Source: Tomocerus qinae (lineage: Eukaryota > Arthropoda > Collembola > Entomobryomorpha > Tomoceridae). Taken from it: a DNA stretch of 64,000 nt. The DNA is taken from positions 372,001-436,000 of the forward strand of contig JAECZT010000012.1 of NCBI GenBank assembly GCA_020055645.1, given 5' to 3'. Position numbers and translations under genes: made by a program. Below the pieces are notes generated by a model. That model was not told where the DNA came from. It saw only the letters and a program-made list of their open reading frames with translations, and made no database searches. Below, in pieces: positions 1 through 7,188 of the stretch (the first letter of the stretch is position 1; each line of letters starts with the position of its first letter).

Positions 1-111
1 GTATCTTCTGCAGTTTGCGGAATCCTTTTTTTCTAACCCAATCAAATCATTTCGACCACCACTTAATACAGAATTGAAGAACTGGTTCCGTTACCCCTAG
101 AAGAAGTGATG
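1..111 (+). pseudogene. SENP6/7-like SUMO protease, C-terminal exon (5' part outside window)
   Basis: Partial exon entered in frame at base 2. It reads YLLQFAESFF, then NPIKSF, then ELKNWF, which is the end of a Ulp1/C48 peptidase domain of the SENP6/7 branch: the helix after the catalytic Cys, followed by the family's NWF segment. A TAG at 98-100 ends the frame and a GTAAAC donor follows at 112. This unit has seven Ts at 26-32, which keeps the frame; units II and III have six and lose it. The catalytic Cys lies just left of the window, as inferred from the same exon at 6884-7076. Identification is by family motifs; the decay is read directly. Confidence 0.8.
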
Positions 112-223
112 GTAAACTTACGCCTGTATAGTGCAGCTGGTTAAAAATGAGAATCCATAAAAATTACCTCACATTCCCTAAATAATATTTGACGAAGATC
201 CTCCTACTAAATCCCAAGAAAAT

Positions 224-769
224 ATGGTATTACAAAACGCTGCAGAAGATAAAGATGTTGACGTGGGCACCGACTATGGAAGTAGTACAATTTCTACCAA
301 AAAATTAAATACCCAACGGCAGCCACCACTAGATAATTCTCAGCTCGTATTAGCTCCTGCTCCCGTTCGAGCGCCGACTCCAAACACTGCAGCCTTTGTT
401 TTAGACCATAACTACATTGCTGTATTGAAATTGAAGACTCCAATGCCGTCAAGTGTCAAAGCGGAGTCTGTCGAAACCGTCAAAAATCCTCCGGTGCCAC
501 CTTCTATCACTGTGTTGAATACAGTCACTAATCGGGTTATCCAACCTCCACCGCCTCATTCAGGTAATTGCGAACCCCCTAAAATATCGTTGGCCGTACC
601 AGAACCTAGTATTGAATCCATAATTGCAAATTCCTCAATTAATACTGCAAAGGTCTGTCCCAGGGAAAACGAAAAGATTACCTTGTCGTCAATCATATGG
701 TATTACAATTTGGCACTGTCCCCCGACAAATTCAAAGTCAAACATTCCATAATTTTATTTGCTAATTGA
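224..769 (+). CDS. Proline-rich ORF fused to a SMYD fragment; possibly the SENP tail
   Basis: Open for 181 codons from this ATG, and open upstream to 182 without a start. The first ~155 residues are low-complexity and rich in Pro, Ser, Thr and Val (PAPVRAPTPN, NPPVPPS, QPPPPHS), with no recognisable domain and no membrane segment, as expected of a disordered linker or tail. From about 697 the DNA becomes a SMYD post-SET fragment read in the wrong frame, so the last ~25 residues are a chance fusion. Its position just after the SENP C-terminal exon suggests a disordered C-terminal tail exon of that protease, but no convincing 3' splice site precedes it. I see no independent sign of expression. 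Confidence 0.35.
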   Translation: MVLQNAAEDKDVDVGTDYGSSTISTKKLNTQRQPPLDNSQLVLAPAPVRAPTPNTAAFVLDHNYIAVLKLKTPMPSSVKAESVETVKNPPVPPSITVLNTVTNRVIQPPPPHSGNCEPPKISLAVPEPSIESIIANSSINTAKVCPRENEKITLSSIIWYYNLALSPDKFKVKHSIILFAN

Positions 770-870
770 AGCTTTGCCTGGACAAGACTGAATGATGAAC
801 ATACTTTCAAACCTTAGTGTGCCCGAAATGTAGGAAAGGTTATTGCTGCCAATGAATCCCATTGAAATTA
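697..870 (+). pseudogene. SMYD post-SET fragment, copy A
   Basis: Diverged third paralog of the post-SET segment also seen at 1683-1962 and in each 2.87-kb unit. In its original frame it keeps TVPRQ, HNFIC, CLDKTE and CPKCRKGY. It has a 6-bp insertion after PRQIQ, a stop replacing the second cysteine region, and TGA TGA after KTE. It joins the proline-rich ORF at a short GTCAAT/TATGGTATTAC match. The fragment is out of frame with the ORF that runs through it and cannot act as a SET protein. Confidence 0.7.
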
Positions 871-994
871 GCATTCAAATCAAGTGTTTATTTATTATTA
901 TTACTAAATCAAGTTACATGTATTAACAATGTTCCCCTACTTCTAATGCGCTAATTCTATTCTAAATGTCCAAAAGTTTTAAAAAAGAACATAC

Positions 995-1262
995 CTGAAT
1001 CCATCGGATCCAAGAGAAAACTTTTGACAACACTGAAACACTAGTCGCACTGAATTTCAAAATGAAATTCCTCGATCGCTGACGTTCCAGTCCAGGTCCT
1101 TCCGGTTCTGCTGCATCCAGAAAACTGAGGGTGGGGCTAGGTGGTCCACCCTTTTATTAGTGCGGAATGCACTGGAACGTCAGTGAAACGTTTTCTGCTG
1201 CCCCTGATGGGGCAGCAGCGACGGAGCGGTCTAGTGTTCCCTGCACTACACGCCAAGAAAAG
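995..1262. promoter_or_regulatory. Divergent promoter module A with two 5' exons
   Basis: Minus strand: ATAAAAG at 1151-1157, an initiator TCAGTT with A+1 at 1126, a GGACC match to the DPE at exactly +28 to +32 (1095-1099), then a 132-nt leader ending CAG|GTATGTTC (GT at 994-993). A start codon (ATGGATTCAG) sits at the leader's end, at 1004. Plus strand: TCAGT with A+1 at 1182 and a leader ending AAAAG|GTAAAA (exon end 1262). The TATA region is mutated relative to module B (TTTTATTAG for TTTTATAAG), which weakens the plus-strand box. Elements are read directly; activity is inferred. Confidence 0.5.
1195..1218. repeat. Perfect 10-bp-arm hairpin in the plus-strand leader
   Basis: CTGCTGCCCC and GGGGCAGCAG are separated by TGAT, giving a GC-rich stem-loop just downstream of the plus-strand start site of module A. 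The pairing is lost in module B, so it is probably incidental. Confidence 0.6.
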
Positions 1263-1473
1263 GTAAAAGGTTACGTGGTGGACGGAGTGGGCAGGTACTG
1301 CTTGTACCGCTGATACCGCGCATCGGAACCTACCAGATATTGATGCACTGGTGTGCATTCCTGTACTTTCGTGTTCCCTGTCTTAAAACGTAGACGAAAC
1401 GTTTTCTGCTGCCCCACCAGGGGAGCGCTGACTGTTGTCTTTGGTGCTCCTTCGTCCTACTCCTGTGGTCTCC

Positions 1474-1559
1474 CTGGACATTGAGGAGGACGAATCACGA
1501 CTACACAACTCATTAAACAAAAACCCTAAGGAGTTGCCTCCGACCTCCACACTGAACAG
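1474..1559 (+). other. Possible small coding exon, unidentified
   Basis: One frame reads LDIEEDESRLHNSLNKNP and then KELPPTSTLN, acidic then Pro/Thr-rich, and ends at AACAG|GTAAAT, a good 5' splice site. This ~86-bp stretch is absent from module B and from the 2.87-kb units, so it is a segment unique to module A. No domain is recognised and the 3' splice site is not obvious. The equivalents are 8438-8523 and 15397-15482; the third lost one C just upstream. Confidence 0.3.
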
Positions 1560-1595
1560 GTAAATATAGAGTGTAGTTTTTATTGAATTATGTAC

Positions 1596-1690
1596 CATTT
1601 TATAAGAATTGAAAATATTATATATTTATTGATATGGTTAGTACATTTAGTTACTGTTTGTGTATGATGAGACAATACGATCATTACAAT
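1596..1690 (+). repeat. AT-rich segment, MITE-empty paralog 1
   Basis: Almost identical to 4743-4839 in the same unit, and homologous to the flanks of the MITE at 3299-3466. Here TTTAGTTACTGTTTGTG is continuous, so this copy shows the pre-insertion site of that element. Confidence 0.8.
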
Positions 1691-1962
1691 TTTGCACTGT
1701 TCCCCGACAAATTCAAATATTCCATAATTTTATTTGCAAATGCGAGCATTGCCTGGACAAGACTGAATGAGGAACATACTTCCAACAAGCTCTAGTGTGC
1801 CCGAAATGTAGGAAAGGCTATCTTCTGCAAATGAATCCCATTGAAATTAGCAACAGCCCTTCAAAGCCAGTGCAAGAGTTCTAGAATGAAATACAAACTT
1901 TAGAAGAACAACCACTGAGTCCATTCGCTTTCTATTCGATCCGAACATGGACAATATTATAA
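1683..1962 (+). pseudogene. SMYD post-SET fragment, copy B
   Basis: Reads FCTVPRQIQIFHNFICKCEHC, then LDKTE, a TGA at 1768-1770, then GTYFQQALVCPKCRKGYLL. In SmydA/msta-type proteins this region is the post-SET cysteine cluster (CxCxxC) followed by a DPTExGTY motif and a CPKC pair that bind zinc next to the SET active site. Copy B also has a TAG where the 2.87-kb units keep an open QFEN. Only the 3' end of the gene is present: the NHxCxPN-equivalent segment and exon B are missing from the 7-kb unit. Confidence 0.8.
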
Positions 1963-2269
1963 GACTTTGATGAGCATGAAATAGTACGACAAAAATCGGC
2001 ATTCTGTCCCAACTGAAATTAATTATTTTGATAAGAAATCTGTTAAATTCCTGAGCTTGTAAAATCCACAAAACTAAAAATGTTTGCTCTGTAAAAGTAA
2101 AAAAAACAGCTGTCATATTTACGACAAGCTTCTTCAAATTAAGTGTTAATAATATTATTACAAAATCAACTAACATGTATTACCAGTGTGCATGTTCCTA
2201 CTTCTAATGTGCAAATTCTATTCTAAATGTGTCATAAATTTTTGTAATGCACCTGCACGGGTATTTATT

Positions 2270-2275
2270 AATAAA
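2270..2275 (+). terminator. AATAAA poly(A) signal candidate
   Basis: AATAAA about 310 bases after the SMYD stop codon at 1960-1962, conserved in the 2.87-kb units although its surroundings differ (TATTTATTAATAAAATG here, TATATATTAATAAAATATG there). It could be the original SMYD 3' end signal. From 2276 to 2671 I see no gene, only a T-run at 2486-2497 and flank shared with the other array. Confidence 0.4.
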
Positions 2276-2671
2276 ATGTTGCTTAAAAACTGATGATTGG
2301 AAAGAAACATTCATTTGTGAATTCAAATGTAAATGTGTGATTTATAATTTACAGTATTACTCTCTATAATGATAGATATGTCACATGGCTATAATTTTAC
2401 TTAGTTTGTTCATTATCTAAGAAAGTAGTAATTGTGGAATGAGATTATTTACGAATCCTTCAGTGGGAAGAAAAGCGCGGGCTTTTTTTTTTTTTAACTA
2501 ATTAGGTGATACTGAATGGAGAAGAAGGGGGTGTTTCTGGAAGTGAAAGGCTGCAAGGGCCCTGTGCAGACATTCTGACTCTCCAACTCCACTAATCCTT
2601 CATCCGGCACGTGCCATGACCCTCCCCTCAACGAAATCGAGAAAAACAAAGTAACTTGAAAAAGATCATAC

Positions 2672-2955
2672 CTGAACTCGGTAGTAAATATTAGTGATGC
2701 ACTCCAGAATTTTTCACAACACTGAAACACTAGCCGCAACAAATCTCAAAACGAAATTTCTCGTTCCGCTGACGTTCCAGTTCCAGGTCCTTCCGGTTCC
2801 GCTGCGTCCAGAATACTGAGGGGTGGCGCTGGATGCACCACCCTTTTATAAGTGCGGACTGCACTGGAACGTCAGTGAAACGTTTTCTCCTGCCCCAGCT
2901 GCGGTAGCAGCGACGGGAGCGGTCTAGTATTCCCTGCACCACACGTCAAGAAAAG
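2672..2955. promoter_or_regulatory. Divergent promoter module B with two 5' exons
   Basis: A near-palindromic CTTTTATAAG serves both strands. Minus: TATAAAAG (2843-2850), TCAGTA with A+1 at 2817, GGACC DPE match at +28 to +32 (2786-2790), leader ending TTCAG|GTATGATC (GT at 2671-2670). Plus: TATAAG, TCAGT with A+1 at 2874, leader ending AAAAG|GTAAAT (exon end 2955). The plus side has no DPE at the expected spacing. It lies upstream of SMYD exon A (3540), so the plus leader is the natural SMYD 5' exon; the minus transcript's gene is unknown. Confidence 0.55.
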
Positions 2956-3046
2956 GTAAATGGTTATGTGGCGGGCGGAGTAGGCAGGTACTGCTTGTAC
3001 CGCTGATGCCGTGCATCGGAACCTTTCAGAATTGACGCACTGGTGT

Positions 3047-3160
3047 GCATTAGTGTACTTTCGTGTTCCCTGGAGTGAAACGTTTGAAAAACGTTTTCCA
3101 CTGCCCCAGTATTCGTGTACTTTCGTGTTCCCTGGAGTGAAACGTTTTTCGGTGCCCCAG
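3047..3160 (+). repeat. Promoter-proximal minisatellite, 2 copies
   Basis: Two copies of a ~50-62-bp unit with TGTACTTTCGTGTTCCCTGG and then AGTGAAACGTTT and CTGCCCCA. The AGTGAAACGTTTTC...CTGCCCCA half is also the start of the plus-strand leader at 2874. Module A has one degenerate copy (about 1357-1425) and the 2.87-kb units have three. Confidence 0.75.
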
Positions 3161-3298
3161 GTGTGGCAGCAGTGAGGGAGCACTGAATGTTGTTGATGAT
3201 GCTCCTTCATCCTACTCCTGTGGTCTCCTCGCCATTGGGGTATTTAAATATTATATTTTTATTGCTATTGTTAGTATATTTATTAGTATATTTAGTTA

Positions 3299-3466
3299 TA
3301 CCTGTTTTACACTTATCACTTCACTTTCACGTTTTGTGACGTGACTAACAGTTAATTTGTAATTAACAAAAATATGTCTCCAATTTGGTTTCCAACGTAG
3401 TAATGAAGTCATTTTGAAGTCACTAAGCGTGAAAGTAAAGTGAAAGTGATAAGTATAAAACCGGCA
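3299..3466. mobile_element. 168-bp MITE with terminal inverted repeats
   Basis: The ends are TACCTGTTTTACACTTATCA and the complement of TGCCGGTTTTATACTTATCA, and pairing extends inward through TTTCACG. The flanks are TTA on the left and CTA on the right. Paralogous sites at 1596-1690 and 4743-4839 lack the element and show one TTA, so the duplication is TA or a TWA with one change. A TWA duplication would suggest PIF/Harbinger and TA would suggest Tc1/mariner. No transposase is present. Confidence 0.75.
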
Positions 3467-3539
3467 CTACTGTTTGTGTGTGATTTTAATTATTTATTTT
3501 GGAGGGGAACTAAATTATGTTTCTTGTTGATTATTTCAG

Positions 3540-3777
3540 ACGGGGATCTGTGGTGAGGTGCTATTTGATATCTGAGAAGAACCTTGACCACGGGGATGTT
3601 GCTTGGGAGGAGTCTCCATTGATTTCTGTACCACGTCAACACCATCAATTACAGAGTGCAAGTAACGAAGACTGTGGATATATTATAGTTGTGTCGGCTG
3701 CTTCAAAAAAGATTGATAATGATGCAATGAAGTGCCCTAAATGTCATTGGTCCTGTTGCTCGCTCCATTCCTCCATG
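3540..3777 (+). pseudogene. SMYD exon A (SET start and MYND finger)
   Basis: Acceptor TTATTTCAG, donor CATG|GTAAAA. The first part reads RCYLISEKNLDHGDVAWEES and PLIS, the N-terminal SET strand pattern of SMYD proteins (RYL-x-LxPGEVxxEExPLI). The last part reads KCPKCHWSCCSLHSS, the second half of a MYND-type zinc finger. A frame change lies between them: the CVGC motif is coded in another frame, so the joined ORF (3517-3807) reads VVSAAS there. Unlike the 2.87-kb units, exons B and C do not follow; homology ends within about 30 bases of the donor. Confidence 0.75.
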
Positions 3778-3915
3778 GTAAAAATGGCTATTTTTGTTCA
3801 TTGTTGACACGAACGTTTACTTTCAGTCAGAATATGTCCTAAATTTTTTCATACTAAAAACGTATTTCTTTCCTGAGATACGGCAGTTGGGCATACTGTG
3901 CGGTATGATGAAAAT

Positions 3916-3957
3916 ATCCATCCTCACTTTGTAAATTTTTGCAAAGTGAGGATGGAT
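3916..3957. repeat. Perfect 16-bp-arm hairpin
   Basis: ATCCATCCTCACTTTG and its exact complement flank a 10-base loop. In unit III the assembly stops one base short of the end of the left arm. It lies at the place where homology with the 2.87-kb array has ended. Confidence 0.9.
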
Positions 3958-3975
3958 TTAAATCACCCACTATTT

Positions 3976-4000
3976 TGTAGCCCATTATGTATGGGCTACA
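3976..4000. repeat. Perfect 10-bp-arm inverted repeat
   Basis: TGTAGCCCAT and ATGGGCTACA with a TATGT loop, 18 bases after the larger hairpin. No poly-T tail and no gene end on either side, so no terminator role is claimed. Confidence 0.7.
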
Positions 4001-4114
4001 TAATCTTATAATTAAAAATAAAGAAAGACTCTAACCTTGGTTTAAAATTTCCCAAATCCAAAAGCGGGCCACGAGAAAGCGTTCGCTTACGGACTTCAGT
4101 CCAGAGTAGTCTTC

Positions 4115-4130
4115 AATGACCTAGGTCATT
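4115..4130. repeat. 16-bp perfect palindrome AATGACCTAGGTCATT
   Basis: Contains TGACCT and AGGTCA back to back, i.e. two nuclear-receptor half-sites as an everted repeat with no spacer. A single palindrome this short can be chance, and no promoter is seen beside it. Confidence 0.5.
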
Positions 4131-4173
4131 CACAACTTAAAACTAATCGAGGTTTTGTCCGTACGAATCCTGT

Positions 4174-4473
4174 TCATCCAGCCAGACGAGATCGTTTTCT
4201 TGCAGTGGACAAGGACAGAAGGCCGCAGCCAGAAAAACACTTCTGGGAGGAGGGGGCACCGTTAGCGATATTTTGGCATTCTTCTTTATTTTCCTCGATT
4301 TCCATGCGGGGGCACGTGCCCCAGTGCCCACCCCACTCACTGCAGCCATGAAGGTCAGCCATCGGATTCAAATCCACACTCGCAATGAACAATTCTTTCC
4401 TTCGTTCAGGAGTCGTGGGCATGGTGCGGGCCAATTCAAATTTCCATGGAATCTCGCCGTCCACAGGATTCAT
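4174..4473 (-). CDS. Unidentified ORF or exon, 99 codons
   Basis: Begins MNPVDGEIPWKFELARTMPT, just after a possible acceptor (TTTTTTGAAG|GTGG), and includes ERRKELFIASVDLNPMADLH, GCSEWGGHWGTC and six cysteines in total. It is locally GC-rich compared with its surroundings, unlike a random ORF in AT-rich DNA. I do not recognise a family. A shorter minus-strand frame (4143-4349) and a plus-strand one (4273-4551) overlap it and look like shadows. It contains the 14-bp palindrome GGGGCACGTGCCCC at 4309-4322. No promoter or poly(A) signal is evident. Probably another captured exon. Confidence 0.3.
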   Translation of the reverse strand: MNPVDGEIPWKFELARTMPTTPERRKELFIASVDLNPMADLHGCSEWGGHWGTCPRMEIEENKEECQNIANGAPSSQKCFSGCGLLSLSTARKRSRLAG

Positions 4474-4742
4474 CCACCTTCAAAAAAGACATTATTATTT
4501 ATTCAATCACTGCATATTAAATATAAATCGACGAATTTGACTTTTGGTTAGTTACTGCATTTTTTTAATCGAGCCAAGTTAAGTAAATAAGAATTTTAAA
4601 ATTTTCTAGCAGTGGTCAGTGTAGGAATTCTTGCAATTTAAAAAAACTAAAGAGTGTAAAATCAAGCGTTTTTTATACCGAAAGAAAATTGTGTACAGAA
4701 TGTGAAATAACCGCTAATTATATAATAATATGTACATAATAA

Positions 4743-4839
4743 CATTTTATAAGAATTGAAAATATTATATATTTATTGATATGGTTAGTACATTTAGTTA
4801 CTGTTTGTGTATGATGAGAATAAATACGATCATTAAAAA
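4743..4839 (+). repeat. AT-rich segment, MITE-empty paralog 2
   Basis: Second copy of the 1596-1690 segment about 3.15 kb downstream, with the same continuous TTTAGTTACTGTTTGTG. The interval 4474-4742 holds only AT-rich sequence in which I see nothing. Confidence 0.8.
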
Positions 4840-4947
4840 AGTCCTTTCCGCTAATCATTTCAATCTATTCTATCTATAATATAATCGTAGACTTATTAAA
4901 TTTATCCACCTACATGATATAGTAGAGCGAGCCGAATAGTTTCATAT

Positions 4948-5235
4948 CTAGGGGACTTTCTAGCACCGTTTTTCCTTTTCTTTCCAAAATCGTTTTAAAA
5001 ATGTTGCCGAAGGCAGACTAAATAATTGTTGAATTTAAACTGTTGTATGTGTTGGTGGTCACTATTTTCGCCTCTTTTCTGACCTAACCTAATAATAGAT
5101 AAACTATTTTTAATTAGGTTAGGTCAAAAAAGACCGAAAAATAGTGACAGGCACCGATTGTTATTTTATGATGATGATGATAGTCTGCTTTCGGGAACTT
5201 TTTGGAAACAAAAAAGGATGCTGGAAAGCCCCTGG
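4948..5235. mobile_element. ~288-bp inverted-repeat element (MITE-like)
   Basis: The outer arms are imperfect complements (CTAGGGGACTTTCTAGC against CCAGGGGCTTTCCAGC), continue through a T-rich stretch and GTTGCCGAAGGCAGACTA against GTTCCCGAAAGCAGACTA, and close with an inner hairpin at about 5062-5151 whose arms carry GACCTAACCTAAT. Almost the whole element can fold on itself. No clear target-site duplication and no transposase. Class unknown. Confidence 0.55.
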
Positions 5236-5284
5236 AGACTAAATTACATGACTATAGGCTATCCCTAATTCCACCCCACTTGAG

Positions 5285-5366
5285 GATCCCTATGTAAATA
5301 TACACTCGCCAATGACGTCATTGACGAATTTTTCCTATACCCACTTTTCATTTTCTCATAGGGATC
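5285..5366. repeat. 10-bp inverted repeat with an internal CRE-like palindrome
   Basis: GATCCCTATG and CATAGGGATC enclose 62 bases that include CAATGACGTCATTG (5310-5323), a perfect 14-bp palindrome around TGACGTCA. It lies about 110 bases before the first SENP exon. Role unknown. Confidence 0.4.
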
Positions 5367-5479
5367 TGCACTGGTTGGCTCGGAACGACCAACTTCACAA
5401 TGCCAGACTATGACTACACCAGCTTTGGTACCTGGTATTTCGTAATAAATAAATGTGTTTTTGGTCTGTTATATTGCAG

Positions 5480-7076
5480 AGGGAAATCAGAAGTCAATAT
5501 AGTCTTGTTGCTGGACCGTGGACTGTGCCATAAAAAATAAGGACCGCGGAGTGGTAATGAGAGTCTTTGGAAAAGCACTTAACGAAATCGCTTACGATGT
5601 TGCCCACAAAAAGTTTATCGAAGCTAACCCAATTAAACAAACACCTCAGACGATCCCTGCTACTCTAACTATGCTTCCAATAAACATGGTAAAAACAACC
5701 GAGCCGGTCATTCGAAAGCAAGTTGAATCTAAACCTCCAGAATTTGTAGCTGTTATACCTGAAGTTCCATATCAAAGTTCGTCTGTTTCAAACGAGAAAG
5801 ATGATGCAGGAGTCATTTAAAAATCAAAAAAGGGAAAAAGTAAGATTGTTTTTCATATCGTGCCCCAATTTTTGTGAAATAACTTTAAAAAAATAGTATA
5901 GTTAATTTACAATTGCTAATTTTTTAGAATGCTGAAACGTGATTGGAGTATTGAACTGATGGATCATACTCTGAAGAATGAGGTCTTCATTAATGATCAA
6001 ATAATTGACTTTTGGCTAAAGTTTATGAAACTCAATTGTCTGAGTGAAGAAGACAAAGCACGAACATACAACATACATATTTTCCTCCTCCTCTTCTACC
6101 AAGTTAGCTAACAAAACTAGAAATGAAAATTTGAAACTTCCTGTTGCTGAACGACGGCATGCTCGGGTTGCCAGTTGGACAAAAAAGAAGATATTTTCAA
6201 ATATGATTTTATTCTGGTGCCTATTGTAGAGAAGTGGAAGTAAGTGACTTTTTATATTTATAAATTCCATTTGTGTCGCTATTCTAAGACTTTCATGTTT
6301 TGATGAAAATAATCGTGTTTCAGTGCCCATTGGATTTTGACCATCATTTGTTTTCCTACACTGGATGGTGTGTACGACTGTGATACTGGAGAATTAATTT
6401 CTGAGCTAAAATCAAAAGGACCTAAATCAGTAGTTCTAAACTTTCAACTAATTTCCTGGAAGGGAGCAGCTCCGTTTTTGACGGTATGAATATGCTATTA
6501 TCTGAAGTAATCAGTCAAAATAAGGTTATCAGAGTAGTGGTTTTCAATTGTTTCATTAAATTATTTAAAGGCAATGACAGTCAATGTGGAAATTCAAGTC
6601 AGAACAGAAGCACGGCTCTCAAAATGTACCGAACTTAGACTTAGGTAAAACTAGAAAAGCTACTACTAATAAAAGACCGGGAGCTGGAGTGTTACCCAAC
6701 ATTCGTGAGCCATGTATTTTAATATTTGACTCTTTGGCCCAAGATATGCGAAATAAGATATATGCAACTCTGCGAGAATACCATACCTTAGTGTAGAATA
6801 TAAGGTAAAGTTTATAAATGAGATTTAGCAAGATATTGTTAAAATATTTTGAATTGTATTTTACATCTGTCGCCTTTTGAAAGGTGGAAAAGGGCTTAGA
6901 GAGAGAATTTACTAGCTATTTTATGCCTAGCGTTCCTCAGTAGCCGAATTATTGTGATTGTTGTCTGTATCTTCTGCAGTTTGCGGAATCCTTTTTTCTA
7001 ACCCAATCAAATCATTTCGACCACCACTTAATACAGAATTGAAGAACTGGTTCCGTTACCCCTAGAAGAAGTGATG
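5480..7076 (+). pseudogene. SENP6/7-like SUMO protease, five exons spanning the unit I/II junction
   Basis: Ulp1/C48 cysteine protease that cleaves SUMO, especially chains (SENP6/7 group; Velo in flies). Exons by GT-AG: 5480-5839 linker with a frame change; 5928-6239 with FINDQIIDFWLKFM, RNENLKLPVAERRHARVASW, then DIFKYDFILVPI in another frame; 6324-6483 with AHWILTIICFPTLDG; 6571-6804 with EPCILIFDSL and LREY; 6884-7076 with GLEREFTS, DCCLYLLQFAESFF. Catalytic His (6328-6330), Asp (6728-6730) and Cys (6959-6961) codons all survive. Disablements: frameshifts near 6075, 6180, 6640 and 6785, and TAG at 6941-6943, the expected oxyanion-hole Gln six residues before the Cys. T6 near 6992 breaks the C-terminus. 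Splice junctions join in phase (VEKW|NAHW, EYK|VEK), so this is a genomic copy, not a retrocopy. Confidence 0.85.
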
Positions 7077-7188
7077 GTAAACTTACGCCTGTATAGTGCA
7101 GCTGGTTAAAAATGAGAATCCATAAAAATTACCTCACATTCCCTAAATAATATTTGACGAAGATCCTCCTACTAAATCCCAAGAAAAT

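Larger units (their letters stand above)
1..6966 (+). repeat. 7-kb tandem unit I (complete)
   Basis: First copy of a direct repeat of about 6.96 kb; the sequence at position 1 recurs at 6967 and 13929. Boundaries are arbitrary, because the SENP pseudogene reads through the junction. Differences from unit II are nearly all 1-bp homopolymer changes: a T7 run at 26-32 that is T6 in the other units, and A or T runs near 985, 2100, 2487, 3710 and 5212. The stretch 1985-3777 is homologous to the 2.87-kb unit found beyond the gap. Confidence 0.97.

Noticed and set aside
5086..5130. Telomeric repeat (TTAGG)n from the AACCTAACC motif
   Set aside because: The motif occurs once per arm of an inverted repeat and not in a tandem run.
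6941..6943. Alternative genetic code (TAG read as Gln)
   Set aside because: The stop falls on an expected Gln, but other stops replace Glu (TAA in exon B) or another residue (TGA in exon C), and frameshifts are also present. Pseudogene decay explains all of it.
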